NCBI GenBank assembly: GCA_964438515.1
Contig: CAYTLK010000119.1
Span: forward strand, 1-11,057
Length of the DNA: 11,057 bases
DNA from: RGIG3701 sp964438515
Lineage (GTDB): Bacteria > Planctomycetota > Planctomycetia > Pirellulales > Thermoguttaceae
Direction: 5' to 3'
Shown here one piece after another: positions 1 through 7,931 of this stretch. The position numbers and the translations under genes are program-made. The first letter of the stretch is position 1; every line of letters starts with the position of its first letter. The notes beneath the pieces are model-generated. The model saw nothing but the letters and a program-made list of their open reading frames with translations. It had not been told where the DNA came from and ran no database searches.

Positions 1-348
1 CAACGGTTACGCTAAAGTTACATTCAAATACGACGAGCGGGGAAACCAGACGGAGGAAGCCTATTTTGGCGTGGATGACAAGCCGTGTTTGCATAAAGAC
101 GGTTATGCTAAATTTACGTCCAAATACGACGAGCGGGGAAACCAAATAGAAGTTGCTTATTTTGGCGTGGACGATAAACCGTGTCTGCATAAAAACGGTT
201 ACGCCAAATCTGTAATAAAATACGACGAACGAGGAAACGAAACGGAAGTAGCGTACTTTGGTGTGGACGGCAAGCCGTGTGTGAGTGATGAGGGGTATTC
301 TCGGATAACGGTGGAGTATGATGAGCAGGGGCAGTTGCTGCGGATGCA
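1..348 (+). repeat. In-frame 96-bp tandem repeat encoding YDERGN units
   Basis: The codon run for YDE(R/Q)G recurs at 29, 125, 221 and 317, an exact 96-base spacing, which equals 32 residues and keeps the frame. The array already runs when the window opens (a partial unit fills 1-28) and decays in the fourth unit, where YDEQGQ replaces YDERGN and similarity fades near 348. Copies differ at many third positions (for example GAT GAC AAG versus GAC GAT AAA) while the protein core stays the same, which points to selection on the peptide rather than a very recent copy event. Confidence 0.9.
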
Positions 349-685
349 TCTGTTTGATGTCGAAGATCGTGAGTTGAGCGGAATTCTCGTTGTGAATTAT
401 TCTTTGCCCAATACACCAGCTGAAAAGATGGGGTTGAAGGAAGGGGATGTTTTTCTTGAGTATGATGGGGAATTTTTCTCTGATGTTGCGGAATTCATTA
501 ATTATCGCAGTCAGGAAACCGGAAAGAATGCACGGAAATTGATCGTTTTGAGGGGAGAGGAGATTTTGATGTTCGACGTGTTTCCCGGAAAAATGGGTGC
601 ATCGCTGGGTGCGCGAGTCGTGCCGCAGGAGGAAGTCGAGCAGCTTCGAAAAAATGTAGATACGTTCAAAAAATTGGAGAAATAA
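2..685 (+). CDS. YDERGN-repeat protein with C-terminal PDZ-like domain (5' end outside window)
   Basis: The reading frame is open from the window edge to a TAA at 683-685, so this is the last 227 codons of a longer gene. The GTG at 71 lies inside a repeat unit and is not a believable start. Three full 32-residue units and one degenerate unit (core YDERGN, then AYFGVD and KPCLHK) cover the first half. The second half, from about base 371, resembles a PDZ domain: a GILV strand, then EKMGLKEGD, a YDG turn, and a closing GASLGARV segment. PDZ domains bind C-terminal or internal peptides, often on the envelope side of bacteria. Its PDZ resembles the one ending the lipoprotein at 4122-5564, which suggests a shared partner. 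Only six bases separate it from the TIR-WD40 gene, so the two are probably co-transcribed. The function of the repeats is unknown to me; no catalytic motif is visible in this part. Confidence 0.8.
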   Translation, partial: NGYAKVTFKYDERGNQTEEAYFGVDDKPCLHKDGYAKFTSKYDERGNQIEVAYFGVDDKPCLHKNGYAKSVIKYDERGNETEVAYFGVDGKPCVSDEGYSRITVEYDEQGQLLRMHLFDVEDRELSGILVVNYSLPNTPAEKMGLKEGDVFLEYDGEFFSDVAEFINYRSQETGKNARKLIVLRGEEILMFDVFPGKMGASLGARVVPQEEVEQLRKNVDTFKKLEK

Positions 686-691
686 AATCAA

Positions 692-3600
692 ATGAGTACA
701 AATCAAACCGTTGTTGAAAACTCAAATCCCGAATTTAAGTATTTCATTTTTATCAGTTATCGTCGATTGGACGCAGACTGGAAAGCCGGCGTTTATTTTC
801 AGCGTCAGTTGGAAAAGTTTCGTTATCCGGTAAGCCAGGTAGATGAATCATGGCGGCCCTCTCACCCAAAGTACGTTCGGAGTGTTTTTCGGGATCGGCG
901 CAATCTTAAAAATACGGGGAATAGTTTTACAGAAGACATCAAGCAGGCGCTGACGGATAGCCGATATTTGTTGGTGCTGTGCTCGCCGAACAGTGCGGCA
1001 TCGCCGTGGGTGAACGATGAAATTGAGTATTTTCTGGAAACGCATAATCATGATTTGTCGCTGGTGATACCGGTTGTTTTGTCGGGAGAGCCGCATTTGG
1101 AAGGGGAAACCTGCCTGCCGCCCGCGCTGCGTCTCGAAGCGATAACGAGCCGGAATTTGCCGTCGATGATTCCAGACCCCGGCGACAGCGAGAAAACCGG
1201 CTGGGAAGCGGGGTTGGTTCAATCCCTCAGTTACATTCTTCATGTGGACCGGGAGCGGATCAAACGCAGTATTGACGAAGAGGAACGCCGCCGTCGAAAT
1301 GTGATCCTCTCGATAATATCCACGGCTCTGGTAATATGTCTCTGCCTGACGGCTTGGGCGTTATATGCGGAACGAGTTGCTACCATAGCGAAACAACAAG
1401 CCGTTTCCACTCTGGCGATGTCCGATTTTCAGGAGTCGGCTCGACTGATTGAAGCAACGGAAGATATTCCTGGCGCCCTTGCGCGATTGACGGGGGCGTT
1501 TCAGGAAGATTTTTGTGTTCCTGCCGCAGATCGGCTTTACGCCTTGCTTTCCCAGCGTTCGTGGCTAATTGAACGGGAGCGTGTTCCGGAGGATAAAATA
1601 AGCGAGTACGTTAAAAACCTCGACGAAACGCCTCAAGAAATGCTCGATTGGAAAATTCTGGCTGTTCCCAAAAATTCGAATTCTGTTACAGGACAAAGTG
1701 TTTGGGAATGTTCTGTTCTTTCACAAAACAAGGACGATGCCAGCCGCAAGTCGGTTCCTTCTTTTGAAATTACGGCTGTTATGCAGCCTGAAATTCATGT
1801 TTCGCCCAACGCGATTTACTTTTATGTTCTGTATCCAAAAGAGTCTGGCGATTTTTACCTGGAAAGCCGATCCGTCAAAGACGCTTCCGTGATTCAATCA
1901 CTCAATATTGGCGATATGATTCCAACCTTTATAAACCAAAGTCGGGATGGAATTCATCTGGTATTAAGTTTGGATTCCCAGACTCCCCAAAAGGAAAATC
2001 AGATTTGGATTCTGGATGGATATACGTTACAGTTGAAACAAAAAATTGCGGTTGCAGAGAACATCGCGCCGCAAACGGTCTTCAGCCGGGACGGACGACT
2101 TTTGGCGGTAGAAGCGGGCGGGGAATGGATGCGCATTTATGACGTTTGGAATAACGTTCCGGTAACGGAAAGAAAGTCGATTTCCGACAGAGTTTCAAAA
2201 CTCGTTTTTTCGGATAACGGACGTTACGTTTTGTGCAACTCGCCGCAAAATTCTGAATTAGGATGGCGTAAATATGAAATACAGGCTTCTCCGCTGGTTA
2301 GCCAAATAATTAAACCCGAGGGAGGATTTAATTGCGGATACGTTCGATTTCCCAACACGCAGGAAGTCTTGACCTTTTCTCTTATCGGCAGTTCTGATTT
2401 GTACGTCAGCAGTTTTGATTTTGCGACAAAAAAGAGCGTACGTCCTGAAAAATTGAAAATTTCCTTAAATGGAAAATCGGGTAATTGTTCCTTGCTAGGT
2501 GAACCAGCGGTTGTTCCGTTTAAGGATGGGAAACGATTTGCCATAACAGCAAATTGGGAAGGAAATCCCTATTTGATCATTTTCCAAAAGGAGACGAACC
2601 CGGAAAATCAAGAGGTTCAATGGGTCATGCAATACATGCATCAGACGCCGTTTTTGTACTCCAGTATGATGCTTTCGCCGGACGAACGGTATCTTGTTTT
2701 GACAGATCCCCCGCAAAACAAGGCGGAATCTTCCCTCTATGTTTTTGACCTTGTGAATAATAACGTACGAACAGAAGTAACTTTCTCCGGCTGGAGCACA
2801 AACGCAGCATTTAACGCCGACGGTACTCGATTCGCGGTTGGAGGTATAGAAGGGGCCGAGTTTTGGTCGATTCAGGGTGAGACGTGGAAGAAGATGGATT
2901 TTTCACAAAATCCTTCGTTGACCAAGAGTTTGAAAAAATCCGTTCGGCAAATAAAATTTTCCTCGCGTGGAGACGCGGCGTTATCCTATAAGGGAGATTT
3001 ACGAGTTTTTGATCCTGACACACAAAAAATTCTCATTGAACGAGACAACCCTGTTTATGGTGAACATGGGAGTAACGTTGCTTTTTCTCCGGATGGGACC
3101 AAAATCGCGTTTGCGCCAACCCCTAAAAGCGTGCTCGTTTTGAATATCGACGACAACACTCCGATTACATCCGAATTGGTTCAGTCGTATATCGTTCAAC
3201 AAATTCAGCTGGTCGAACGTGAAGGAGAACTTCTTCTCATTTGCGGGACGTCCGGATTGGGGACAAACGTACAACAGGGAACAATTTACGAAGGTAAAGT
3301 CGAACTGTGGAACGTGGCTTCTTCGCGGCGTATCAGTGATCAGATTCCGAGTAATGAAAAATTGATTTTAAGCGAAATGATAGGAAACGGGCTGCTCTAT
3401 GGAACAAGAGAGGCTCTTGTATTTTTGCCGATTTCCAGTGTTCTTCTTCCCAAAACGGAAGAGGAAAAGGCACTGCTTCGGCAATTGCTTCCCATGATTT
3501 GCCAGCGATATGGGGACGGGGTTCTGAACACTTGGCGTGCTCCGCAGTTCCAACCCATTTCACAGAAAGAGTTGGATAATTTCTACGTAAAACATTCCGA

Positions 3601-4093
3601 TGCAATCTCGAGGTCTCCGTCGGTGAAAATCTGGCAGACTTTGAATCAGTGGATGGAAACGCCTTGGGAAAAGCGAACCGTTTCACCGGAAAGCGATGTG
3701 TTAATGAAAGATTATTTAACTCAACTCGCAGAAAATTCCCCTGATTCATGTCTCAACATTGCTCCAGACCACGCTGCGGCGTTTATTAATTGGAACTGGA
3801 GTCAATTTATGAAAATTGCAAAGGAAGATTATATTTTTGGCACAGACAATGAGAAAAAGCTCAGCGATCTGACACTTCAGCGGGAAAAGGAATGGGGTGA
3901 AAAAAGCGCACGACTGGATTTCTTCACCAATCAACGCGCCAACTTTTTTCTGGATTATACCTCCGCATATGGTTGTGAACTTCACCCCCAAAATTTGCAA
4001 ATGTTGACCAATAGAATGAAAAGACTCCAACAGCTTGGGAAACGCCAAGAAGCGGCAGAAATCGGTAAAAAACTGTCGGAATTGTTGGATTAA
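692..4093 (+). CDS. Membrane-anchored TIR domain protein with WD40-like propeller
   Basis: 1133 residues. Residues 17-130 form a TIR domain: FIFISYRR (18-25), FRDRRNL (66-72), an SRYLLVLCSPNS strand and turn (90-101), and SPWVNDE, which supplies the WxxxE motif with E110 as the expected catalytic glutamate of TIR NAD hydrolases/cyclases. R199-R202 precede one transmembrane helix (about 203-224, ending CLTAWAL). By the positive-inside rule the TIR is cytoplasmic and the rest is outside. After a short helical region, F/L-S-x-D/N-G blade signatures near residues 464, 506, 661, 707, 756 and 798 indicate a beta-propeller; the last 200 residues are mostly helical. The layout copies that of planctomycete kinase-TM-WD40 receptors with a TIR in place of the kinase. 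GGAG at 676-679 lies 12 bases before the ATG, within the end of the previous gene. Propeller ligand and TIR product are not evident from sequence. Confidence 0.88.
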   Translation: MSTNQTVVENSNPEFKYFIFISYRRLDADWKAGVYFQRQLEKFRYPVSQVDESWRPSHPKYVRSVFRDRRNLKNTGNSFTEDIKQALTDSRYLLVLCSPNSAASPWVNDEIEYFLETHNHDLSLVIPVVLSGEPHLEGETCLPPALRLEAITSRNLPSMIPDPGDSEKTGWEAGLVQSLSYILHVDRERIKRSIDEEERRRRNVILSIISTALVICLCLTAWALYAERVATIAKQQAVSTLAMSDFQESARLIEATEDIPGALARLTGAFQEDFCVPAADRLYALLSQRSWLIERERVPEDKISEYVKNLDETPQEMLDWKILAVPKNSNSVTGQSVWECSVLSQNKDDASRKSVPSFEITAVMQPEIHVSPNAIYFYVLYPKESGDFYLESRSVKDASVIQSLNIGDMIPTFINQSRDGIHLVLSLDSQTPQKENQIWILDGYTLQLKQKIAVAENIAPQTVFSRDGRLLAVEAGGEWMRIYDVWNNVPVTERKSISDRVSKLVFSDNGRYVLCNSPQNSELGWRKYEIQASPLVSQIIKPEGGFNCGYVRFPNTQEVLTFSLIGSSDLYVSSFDFATKKSVRPEKLKISLNGKSGNCSLLGEPAVVPFKDGKRFAITANWEGNPYLIIFQKETNPENQEVQWVMQYMHQTPFLYSSMMLSPDERYLVLTDPPQNKAESSLYVFDLVNNNVRTEVTFSGWSTNAAFNADGTRFAVGGIEGAEFWSIQGETWKKMDFSQNPSLTKSLKKSVRQIKFSSRGDAALSYKGDLRVFDPDTQKILIERDNPVYGEHGSNVAFSPDGTKIAFAPTPKSVLVLNIDDNTPITSELVQSYIVQQIQLVEREGELLLICGTSGLGTNVQQGTIYEGKVELWNVASSRRISDQIPSNEKLILSEMIGNGLLYGTREALVFLPISSVLLPKTEEEKALLRQLLPMICQRYGDGVLNTWRAPQFQPISQKELDNFYVKHSDAISRSPSVKIWQTLNQWMETPWEKRTVSPESDVLMKDYLTQLAENSPDSCLNIAPDHAAAFINWNWSQFMKIAKEDYIFGTDNEKKLSDLTLQREKEWGEKSARLDFFTNQRANFFLDYTSAYGCELHPQNLQMLTNRMKRLQQLGKRQEAAEIGKKLSELLD

Positions 4094-4106
4094 TTTTAAC
4101 TTTAAA

Positions 4107-4112
4107 AAGGAG
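4107..4112 (+). promoter_or_regulatory. Ribosome binding site fixing the lipoprotein start
   Basis: AAGGAG sits nine bases before the ATG at 4122. An in-frame ATG at 4113 directly abuts this site and is too close to use, and a longer in-frame extension to 4035 would lie inside the preceding gene. Choosing 4122 gives a textbook lipoprotein signal peptide. Confidence 0.8.
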
Positions 4113-4121
4113 ATGTTCCAA

Positions 4122-5564
4122 ATGAGAACTGCAATTGGATTTTTGATTTCGTGTATTCTTGTTGTCAGCCTGGGCTGCGATAAGAAAGATGCTGCGGTAC
4201 AAACGGAGAACAAACCCTCCGAAGCCGCTTCGGTGCAATCTGTTTCGTCAAGCGTTCCAGAAACGGCTTCTTCAGAAGCGGTATCTTCGGATGCTTCGAC
4301 GAAACCGGAGGATAATGCTTCGGATTCCGTCGCTTCAGCCCCCTTGTCCGACGAGGAACTCCGAGTAAAAATGGAGGCCTTGATGTCGATTGCTCAAACG
4401 CAATCTTGGGAGGATGCCGCCGTTTCGCTCTATAAAATTCGTACCTGGATTGAGCAGCTGAAAGAACCAACCTGGGTTGAAATTATTAGTAACTCATGGT
4501 CGCTGGTCAAAGTGGAAGGAAATGCTGGAATAACGGAAAACATCAGCAAACATGTTGAATGGACAACGAAACAATTGGAGAAGGTCTCCGATAAAGAGCT
4601 GGAAGACAATCCAATGGTGCTGGTATTTGGTCTTGCAAAATTCCTTGATTATGTGCAATTGTTTGATCAGGGACCGGAAATGGTTTCTCCTCTTTTGCAG
4701 CAAGCGATCAAACGCACTGAAAATTTAAAAGGGTTTCAGGAAAAAAATCCAATGTTTCTGGAAAGCGCGATTTCTCTTTACTGGATGGATACCCTCAATG
4801 AGCTTTGGCGAAAAAATTTCGACTCTGCGGTTCAAAAATTGGATATTGCGGAATCGCTTATACCGAAAATGGATCCTGAGTTGGAAAATACTCTGTCTGA
4901 AGACTCTCCTGTAGATCTTGACGCTTTAGAAAAAGAACTGGAAGGAATGAAAGACTCTCTTTCTGCCGAGGATTATGAAGAAACCAAGGAACAAATTGCG
5001 GAAGCTAGAAAGCTTCAGTTGGAAACATCAAACTCTAGTCTTTCTCTTGACGAAGGTCGTATTGCAGCCCAATTTGGTCTTTTACGTGGCATCGCGTTGC
5101 ATTTTTCCGGTAAAACAGAAGAAGCGGCGGAATTATTCAAAAAAGGAATTGATGCGGATTTTGCTTACATGAACAAAGCTTACAGTAAGAGTTTATACTC
5201 AATCTTGGGAGCATTTGATCAGGACGGTTACGATATTTCAAGCTTAAGTTACCTGCGAACCGATTTGGAGAATCGTCTTAAGGACGTTTTTGCAATAGGA
5301 TTGGATATCACAGAAGTGAGCAAGGATTCTCAGGGAGAAAAACTTGGGCTTAAAGCTGGTGACAAGATTCTCAAATACAACGGTTGGTACGTTTACGATG
5401 CTGACGGTTTTTACAGCAGTCGATGGGCGGACGTCGCGATGAAAAAAACTGGAGACGTTACTTTGGACGTTGTTGTAGATGGAGTCCCCAAAACACTTCA
5501 GGCAAAGGCTGGAATGCTCGGGGTTTCTCTTCAGCGGAACGAAGAAAAAGCGGCGAATCCATGA
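4122..5564 (+). CDS. Lipoprotein with TPR-like helical middle and C-terminal PDZ-like domain
   Basis: 480 residues. A short hydrophobic signal peptide ends in VSLGC, so C19 is the predicted lipidated cysteine and the mature protein is tethered to a membrane outside the cytoplasm. Residues about 22-80 are a Ser/Ala/Glu-rich low-complexity linker typical of lipoproteins. The middle is helical; one stretch (about 320-350) reads like a TPR helix pair, with an LLRGIALHFSGKTEEAAELF pattern. The last 95 residues resemble a PDZ domain: GLDITEV, GEKLGLKAGDKIL, YNGW, and an AGMLGVSL end. The EK-L/M-GLK-x-GD core and the G-x-SL ending match the PDZ of the protein at 2-685. It starts 28 bases after the TIR-WD40 gene, so the pair is likely co-expressed, and the protein could meet the extracytoplasmic part of that receptor. 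Its binding partner is unknown. Confidence 0.82.
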   Translation: MRTAIGFLISCILVVSLGCDKKDAAVQTENKPSEAASVQSVSSSVPETASSEAVSSDASTKPEDNASDSVASAPLSDEELRVKMEALMSIAQTQSWEDAAVSLYKIRTWIEQLKEPTWVEIISNSWSLVKVEGNAGITENISKHVEWTTKQLEKVSDKELEDNPMVLVFGLAKFLDYVQLFDQGPEMVSPLLQQAIKRTENLKGFQEKNPMFLESAISLYWMDTLNELWRKNFDSAVQKLDIAESLIPKMDPELENTLSEDSPVDLDALEKELEGMKDSLSAEDYEETKEQIAEARKLQLETSNSSLSLDEGRIAAQFGLLRGIALHFSGKTEEAAELFKKGIDADFAYMNKAYSKSLYSILGAFDQDGYDISSLSYLRTDLENRLKDVFAIGLDITEVSKDSQGEKLGLKAGDKILKYNGWYVYDADGFYSSRWADVAMKKTGDVTLDVVVDGVPKTLQAKAGMLGVSLQRNEEKAANP

Positions 5565-5585
5565 TTCATACAGAAAGAAAATTTA

Positions 5586-5882
5586 ATGAACACTTACGAA
5601 CCGAAACCGATTGACACGTCGGCGATAACGCTGACTCCAGAATTGACGGCGTTGAGGGAACGGCTGGCTGAAAACGCACATGACGTTTGGGCCGCTGGAC
5701 GTATTCGCGCCGGCTGGACCTATGGAGCAAATCGAAACGATGACCTGAAAACGCATCCCGATCTGATTCCATACGATCAGCTTCCCGAATCGGAAAAGGA
5801 ATATGACCGTCAAACCGCGATGGAAACAATCAAAGCAATCATCGCGCTGGGTTACAAAATCACATCCTCTCAAAATATTTAA
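5586..5882 (+). CDS. Stand-alone RyR domain protein
   Basis: 98 residues, almost all one RyR (ryanodine receptor repeat) domain. The family hallmarks are in order: ENAHDVWAAGRIRAGW (29-44), Y46 and G47, the N-D-D-L-K-THPDLIPYDQLPE stretch (51-68), EYDR (72-75), and a final helix leading to ALGYKI (87-92). A 25-residue N-terminal lead precedes it. In animals this fold is a repeat in the ryanodine receptor; in bacteria it recurs in predicted nucleotide-dependent conflict systems beside TIR, SLOG and CARF proteins, where it is thought to bind a small ligand or act as an adaptor. It lies 21 bases after the lipoprotein gene and 25 before the SLOG-SLATT gene. No strong Shine-Dalgarno is seen (only AGAAAG), so translation may depend on coupling. 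There is no signal peptide or membrane helix, so it should be cytoplasmic. Confidence 0.88.
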   Translation: MNTYEPKPIDTSAITLTPELTALRERLAENAHDVWAAGRIRAGWTYGANRNDDLKTHPDLIPYDQLPESEKEYDRQTAMETIKAIIALGYKITSSQNI

Positions 5883-5907
5883 CGTACGTTAAAGAAAGAA
5901 AAATACT

Positions 5908-7866
5908 ATGAAAATGGAGTTCCCGTCATCCTTTCGAGAGAAGTTTTTCTCTTATACGTTTGACGAAACGAATATCCCGGTCAGTCCGCTTATGCTGGCG
6001 GTGACGGGACATCGGAATATCGAACCGACGGCTTCGGATTCGATTCGAGAAAAAGCGGAAAAATGGTTCCTGAGAATTGGACGCAATTGGCAAACAAAGC
6101 AGGGATTTCGTTCCGGAGAGACCAGCTGCGCGCCGATTCTTGTTCTCGACGGGATGGCCGTCGGAGCCGATACGTTGGTCGCCGAAGTGGTTTTGAAGAT
6201 AAAAAAGGAACATCCCGATCTGAATTTTCAGCTTATTGCGGTGCTTCCGATGCCGAAGAAACTTTATGAGAATGATTTTTCGCAAAAATCAGAGTTGGAC
6301 ACGTTTCAGCGTTTGTGCGACGCCGCAGATTGTGTTCTCGAACTGCCTTGCGTATGCGGGAACGAATCGGACAGCATGCTTTCCGAAGAAGAGCGAATTG
6401 CGCAATACGAACAATTAGGGAAATATCTCGTCTCGAATTCCATGTTTTTACTTGCTCTTTGGGACGGAGACTGCGGCGTAAACGGCATCCCTAAAGCGGG
6501 CGGGACCGCAGATGTCGTGCGTATGAAACTCAACGGTGTGGTTTCGGACAGCGTGATTCCCATTGAGCTGGAATCCCTCACATCCAAATCGGGGCTTGGC
6601 GTCATTGAACCCAGCGGCGTTGTATTTCATATTGTTACGCCCAGAGAATCTCGCGTGATGACAGGCTCACAAAAGGCGGGGGACCTTTATTGTTATTTCC
6701 CTGACGAAAACGATTATCGTCATCCGGCGGAGCGCAAAATTCCCAAAGGAAAACATATTCAATACAACCAGATTTTTTCATTGAGGCATATTTCTCATCC
6801 TTTCGAAGAATCTGCGGAAATGAACAAAGACGCATTGCGTAATTATCGAAAGTGGAATGAGCTTAAGTCCAATTCGCAAAAATGGCTGTTGGGCGAGAAT
6901 CCTCCGCTGGATGCCGAACTTCAATTTATGACAGAACATTATACGATGCTGGATTCTCTTGCACTGCTGTATCAAAAGAAGTTCTTTCGATATGCGGTTG
7001 TTTATATCGCGGCGCTTCTTTTGTTTTCGTTGACGTTCTATCTGGAATGTTACTGTCGTCCATTGAGTCAGGGAATTTTTAGCAGCAAGAGCGCTTTCAG
7101 TTTTATCAACTATCTGGATATTCCGTACTATCTGGTGTTTCTCATGCTGATCGTCTTGTTTTGGCGAGTTGCAAAAGCGGCGCTCTATGAAAAATATCAT
7201 CGTTACAGAGCCTTGGCCGAAATCCTCAGAATTCAGATATTCTGGTATCTCGCCGCGATTCCTGAAAAATCTTACGAGCATTACTGGGGTCACCAGATAA
7301 ACAATATGAATTGGCTCCGCATTACGGCAAAAACCCTTTTATTTACAATTCACGACAATAATGTGCCTCACTTCGATTTTGTAAAAGAACACTGGCTTTT
7401 GGATCAGTACAAATATTTTACCGGTAAAACGCCTGGTTATAAGAAAACTGACAAACGGTTAGAACTTTACAGCAAATTCTTTCTGGTTTTTGCCTTTTTA
7501 TGGTTTGCGGGTCGAATTTTCGTGAATCGAGAGGCATTCCAATTGAATGAATCTTGCTGCTCAAATATGGAAATCTGGCTGTATTACATCGGTGTCCAAT
7601 TGATCGCGATGAGCGGAATGTTTGCCGTTTGCTGCATGTTGTGGAATCGGCTGAAGGCAAATAATTCCCTGGTGAAACGTTACAAAAAAATGGTGCCGAT
7701 CTACAGTCAGGTTCTGTATGCGTTTGCAAAAATCAATGACTCGGACGTTTCGGAGTGTCAAAAAGACCTTGACCGCAAAAAACTCCTCCGTTACATGGGC
7801 GAATATGCGTTAATGGAGAATGCCGACTGGTTCCTGATGACGCGAAAGCTGGAATTGCCGAAATAA
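5908..7866 (+). CDS. SLOG-like sensor fused to four-helix SLATT-like membrane domain
   Basis: 652 residues. The N-terminal 230 or so form a SLOG/LOG-like Rossmannoid domain: LAVTGHRN (30-37), the glycine-rich DGMAVGAD loop (81-88), LPMP (113-116), and a Y120/DF123-124 pair. Such domains bind nucleotides or nucleotide-derived signals. After a linker come two membrane hairpins, at about 362-384 with 406-422 and about 522-540 with 557-579. Between them lies YRALAEILRIQIFW (433-446), and near the C terminus NADWFL then R; both patterns fit SLATT/DUF4231-type proteins, predicted pore-forming or membrane-perturbing effectors in conflict systems. The expected role is to sense a signal through SLOG and act on the inner membrane; this is family inference. 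The gene follows the RyR gene by 25 bases. The start ATG at 5908 lacks a strong Shine-Dalgarno; an in-frame ATG at 5914 is an equal alternative. SLOG assignment is firmer than the exact SLATT subfamily. Confidence 0.78.
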   Translation: MKMEFPSSFREKFFSYTFDETNIPVSPLMLAVTGHRNIEPTASDSIREKAEKWFLRIGRNWQTKQGFRSGETSCAPILVLDGMAVGADTLVAEVVLKIKKEHPDLNFQLIAVLPMPKKLYENDFSQKSELDTFQRLCDAADCVLELPCVCGNESDSMLSEEERIAQYEQLGKYLVSNSMFLLALWDGDCGVNGIPKAGGTADVVRMKLNGVVSDSVIPIELESLTSKSGLGVIEPSGVVFHIVTPRESRVMTGSQKAGDLYCYFPDENDYRHPAERKIPKGKHIQYNQIFSLRHISHPFEESAEMNKDALRNYRKWNELKSNSQKWLLGENPPLDAELQFMTEHYTMLDSLALLYQKKFFRYAVVYIAALLLFSLTFYLECYCRPLSQGIFSSKSAFSFINYLDIPYYLVFLMLIVLFWRVAKAALYEKYHRYRALAEILRIQIFWYLAAIPEKSYEHYWGHQINNMNWLRITAKTLLFTIHDNNVPHFDFVKEHWLLDQYKYFTGKTPGYKKTDKRLELYSKFFLVFAFLWFAGRIFVNREAFQLNESCCSNMEIWLYYIGVQLIAMSGMFAVCCMLWNRLKANNSLVKRYKKMVPIYSQVLYAFAKINDSDVSECQKDLDRKKLLRYMGEYALMENADWFLMTRKLELPK

Positions 7867-7921
7867 ATCGTTCATGGAATCTCATTTGAGGTTACGAAAC
7901 CCATTTTTACCCGTCCCAAAA

Positions 7922-7925
7922 GGAG
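7922..7925 (+). promoter_or_regulatory. Ribosome binding site of the PrsW-type gene
   Basis: AAAAGGAG ends six bases before the ATG at 7932, a strong site that settles the start. The 65-base gap before it (7867-7931) shows no clear promoter boxes or hairpin and is the widest intergenic gap in the window. Confidence 0.7.
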
Positions 7926-7931
7926 AATTGA

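Noticed and set aside
1..348. Possible CRISPR-like array, because of the regular spacing of similar units.
   Set aside because: The period is 96 bases with similarity across the whole unit, the frame stays open and the encoded peptide is conserved, so it is a coding tandem repeat.
4035..4121. Upstream in-frame extension of the lipoprotein to an ATG at 4035, or start at the ATG at 4113.
   Set aside because: The extension overlaps the preceding gene and would bury the signal peptide; 4113 touches the ribosome site. The ATG at 4122 has ideal spacing and gives a clean lipobox.
3746..4238. Minus-strand open frames spanning the junction between the TIR-WD40 and lipoprotein genes.
   Set aside because: Their translations are Cys/Phe/Arg-rich without domain logic, and both plus-strand genes are well supported here.
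7867..7931. The widest intergenic gap, checked for a terminator or promoter.
   Set aside because: No stable inverted repeat followed by a T-run and no paired promoter boxes were found; only the ribosome site near its end is supported.
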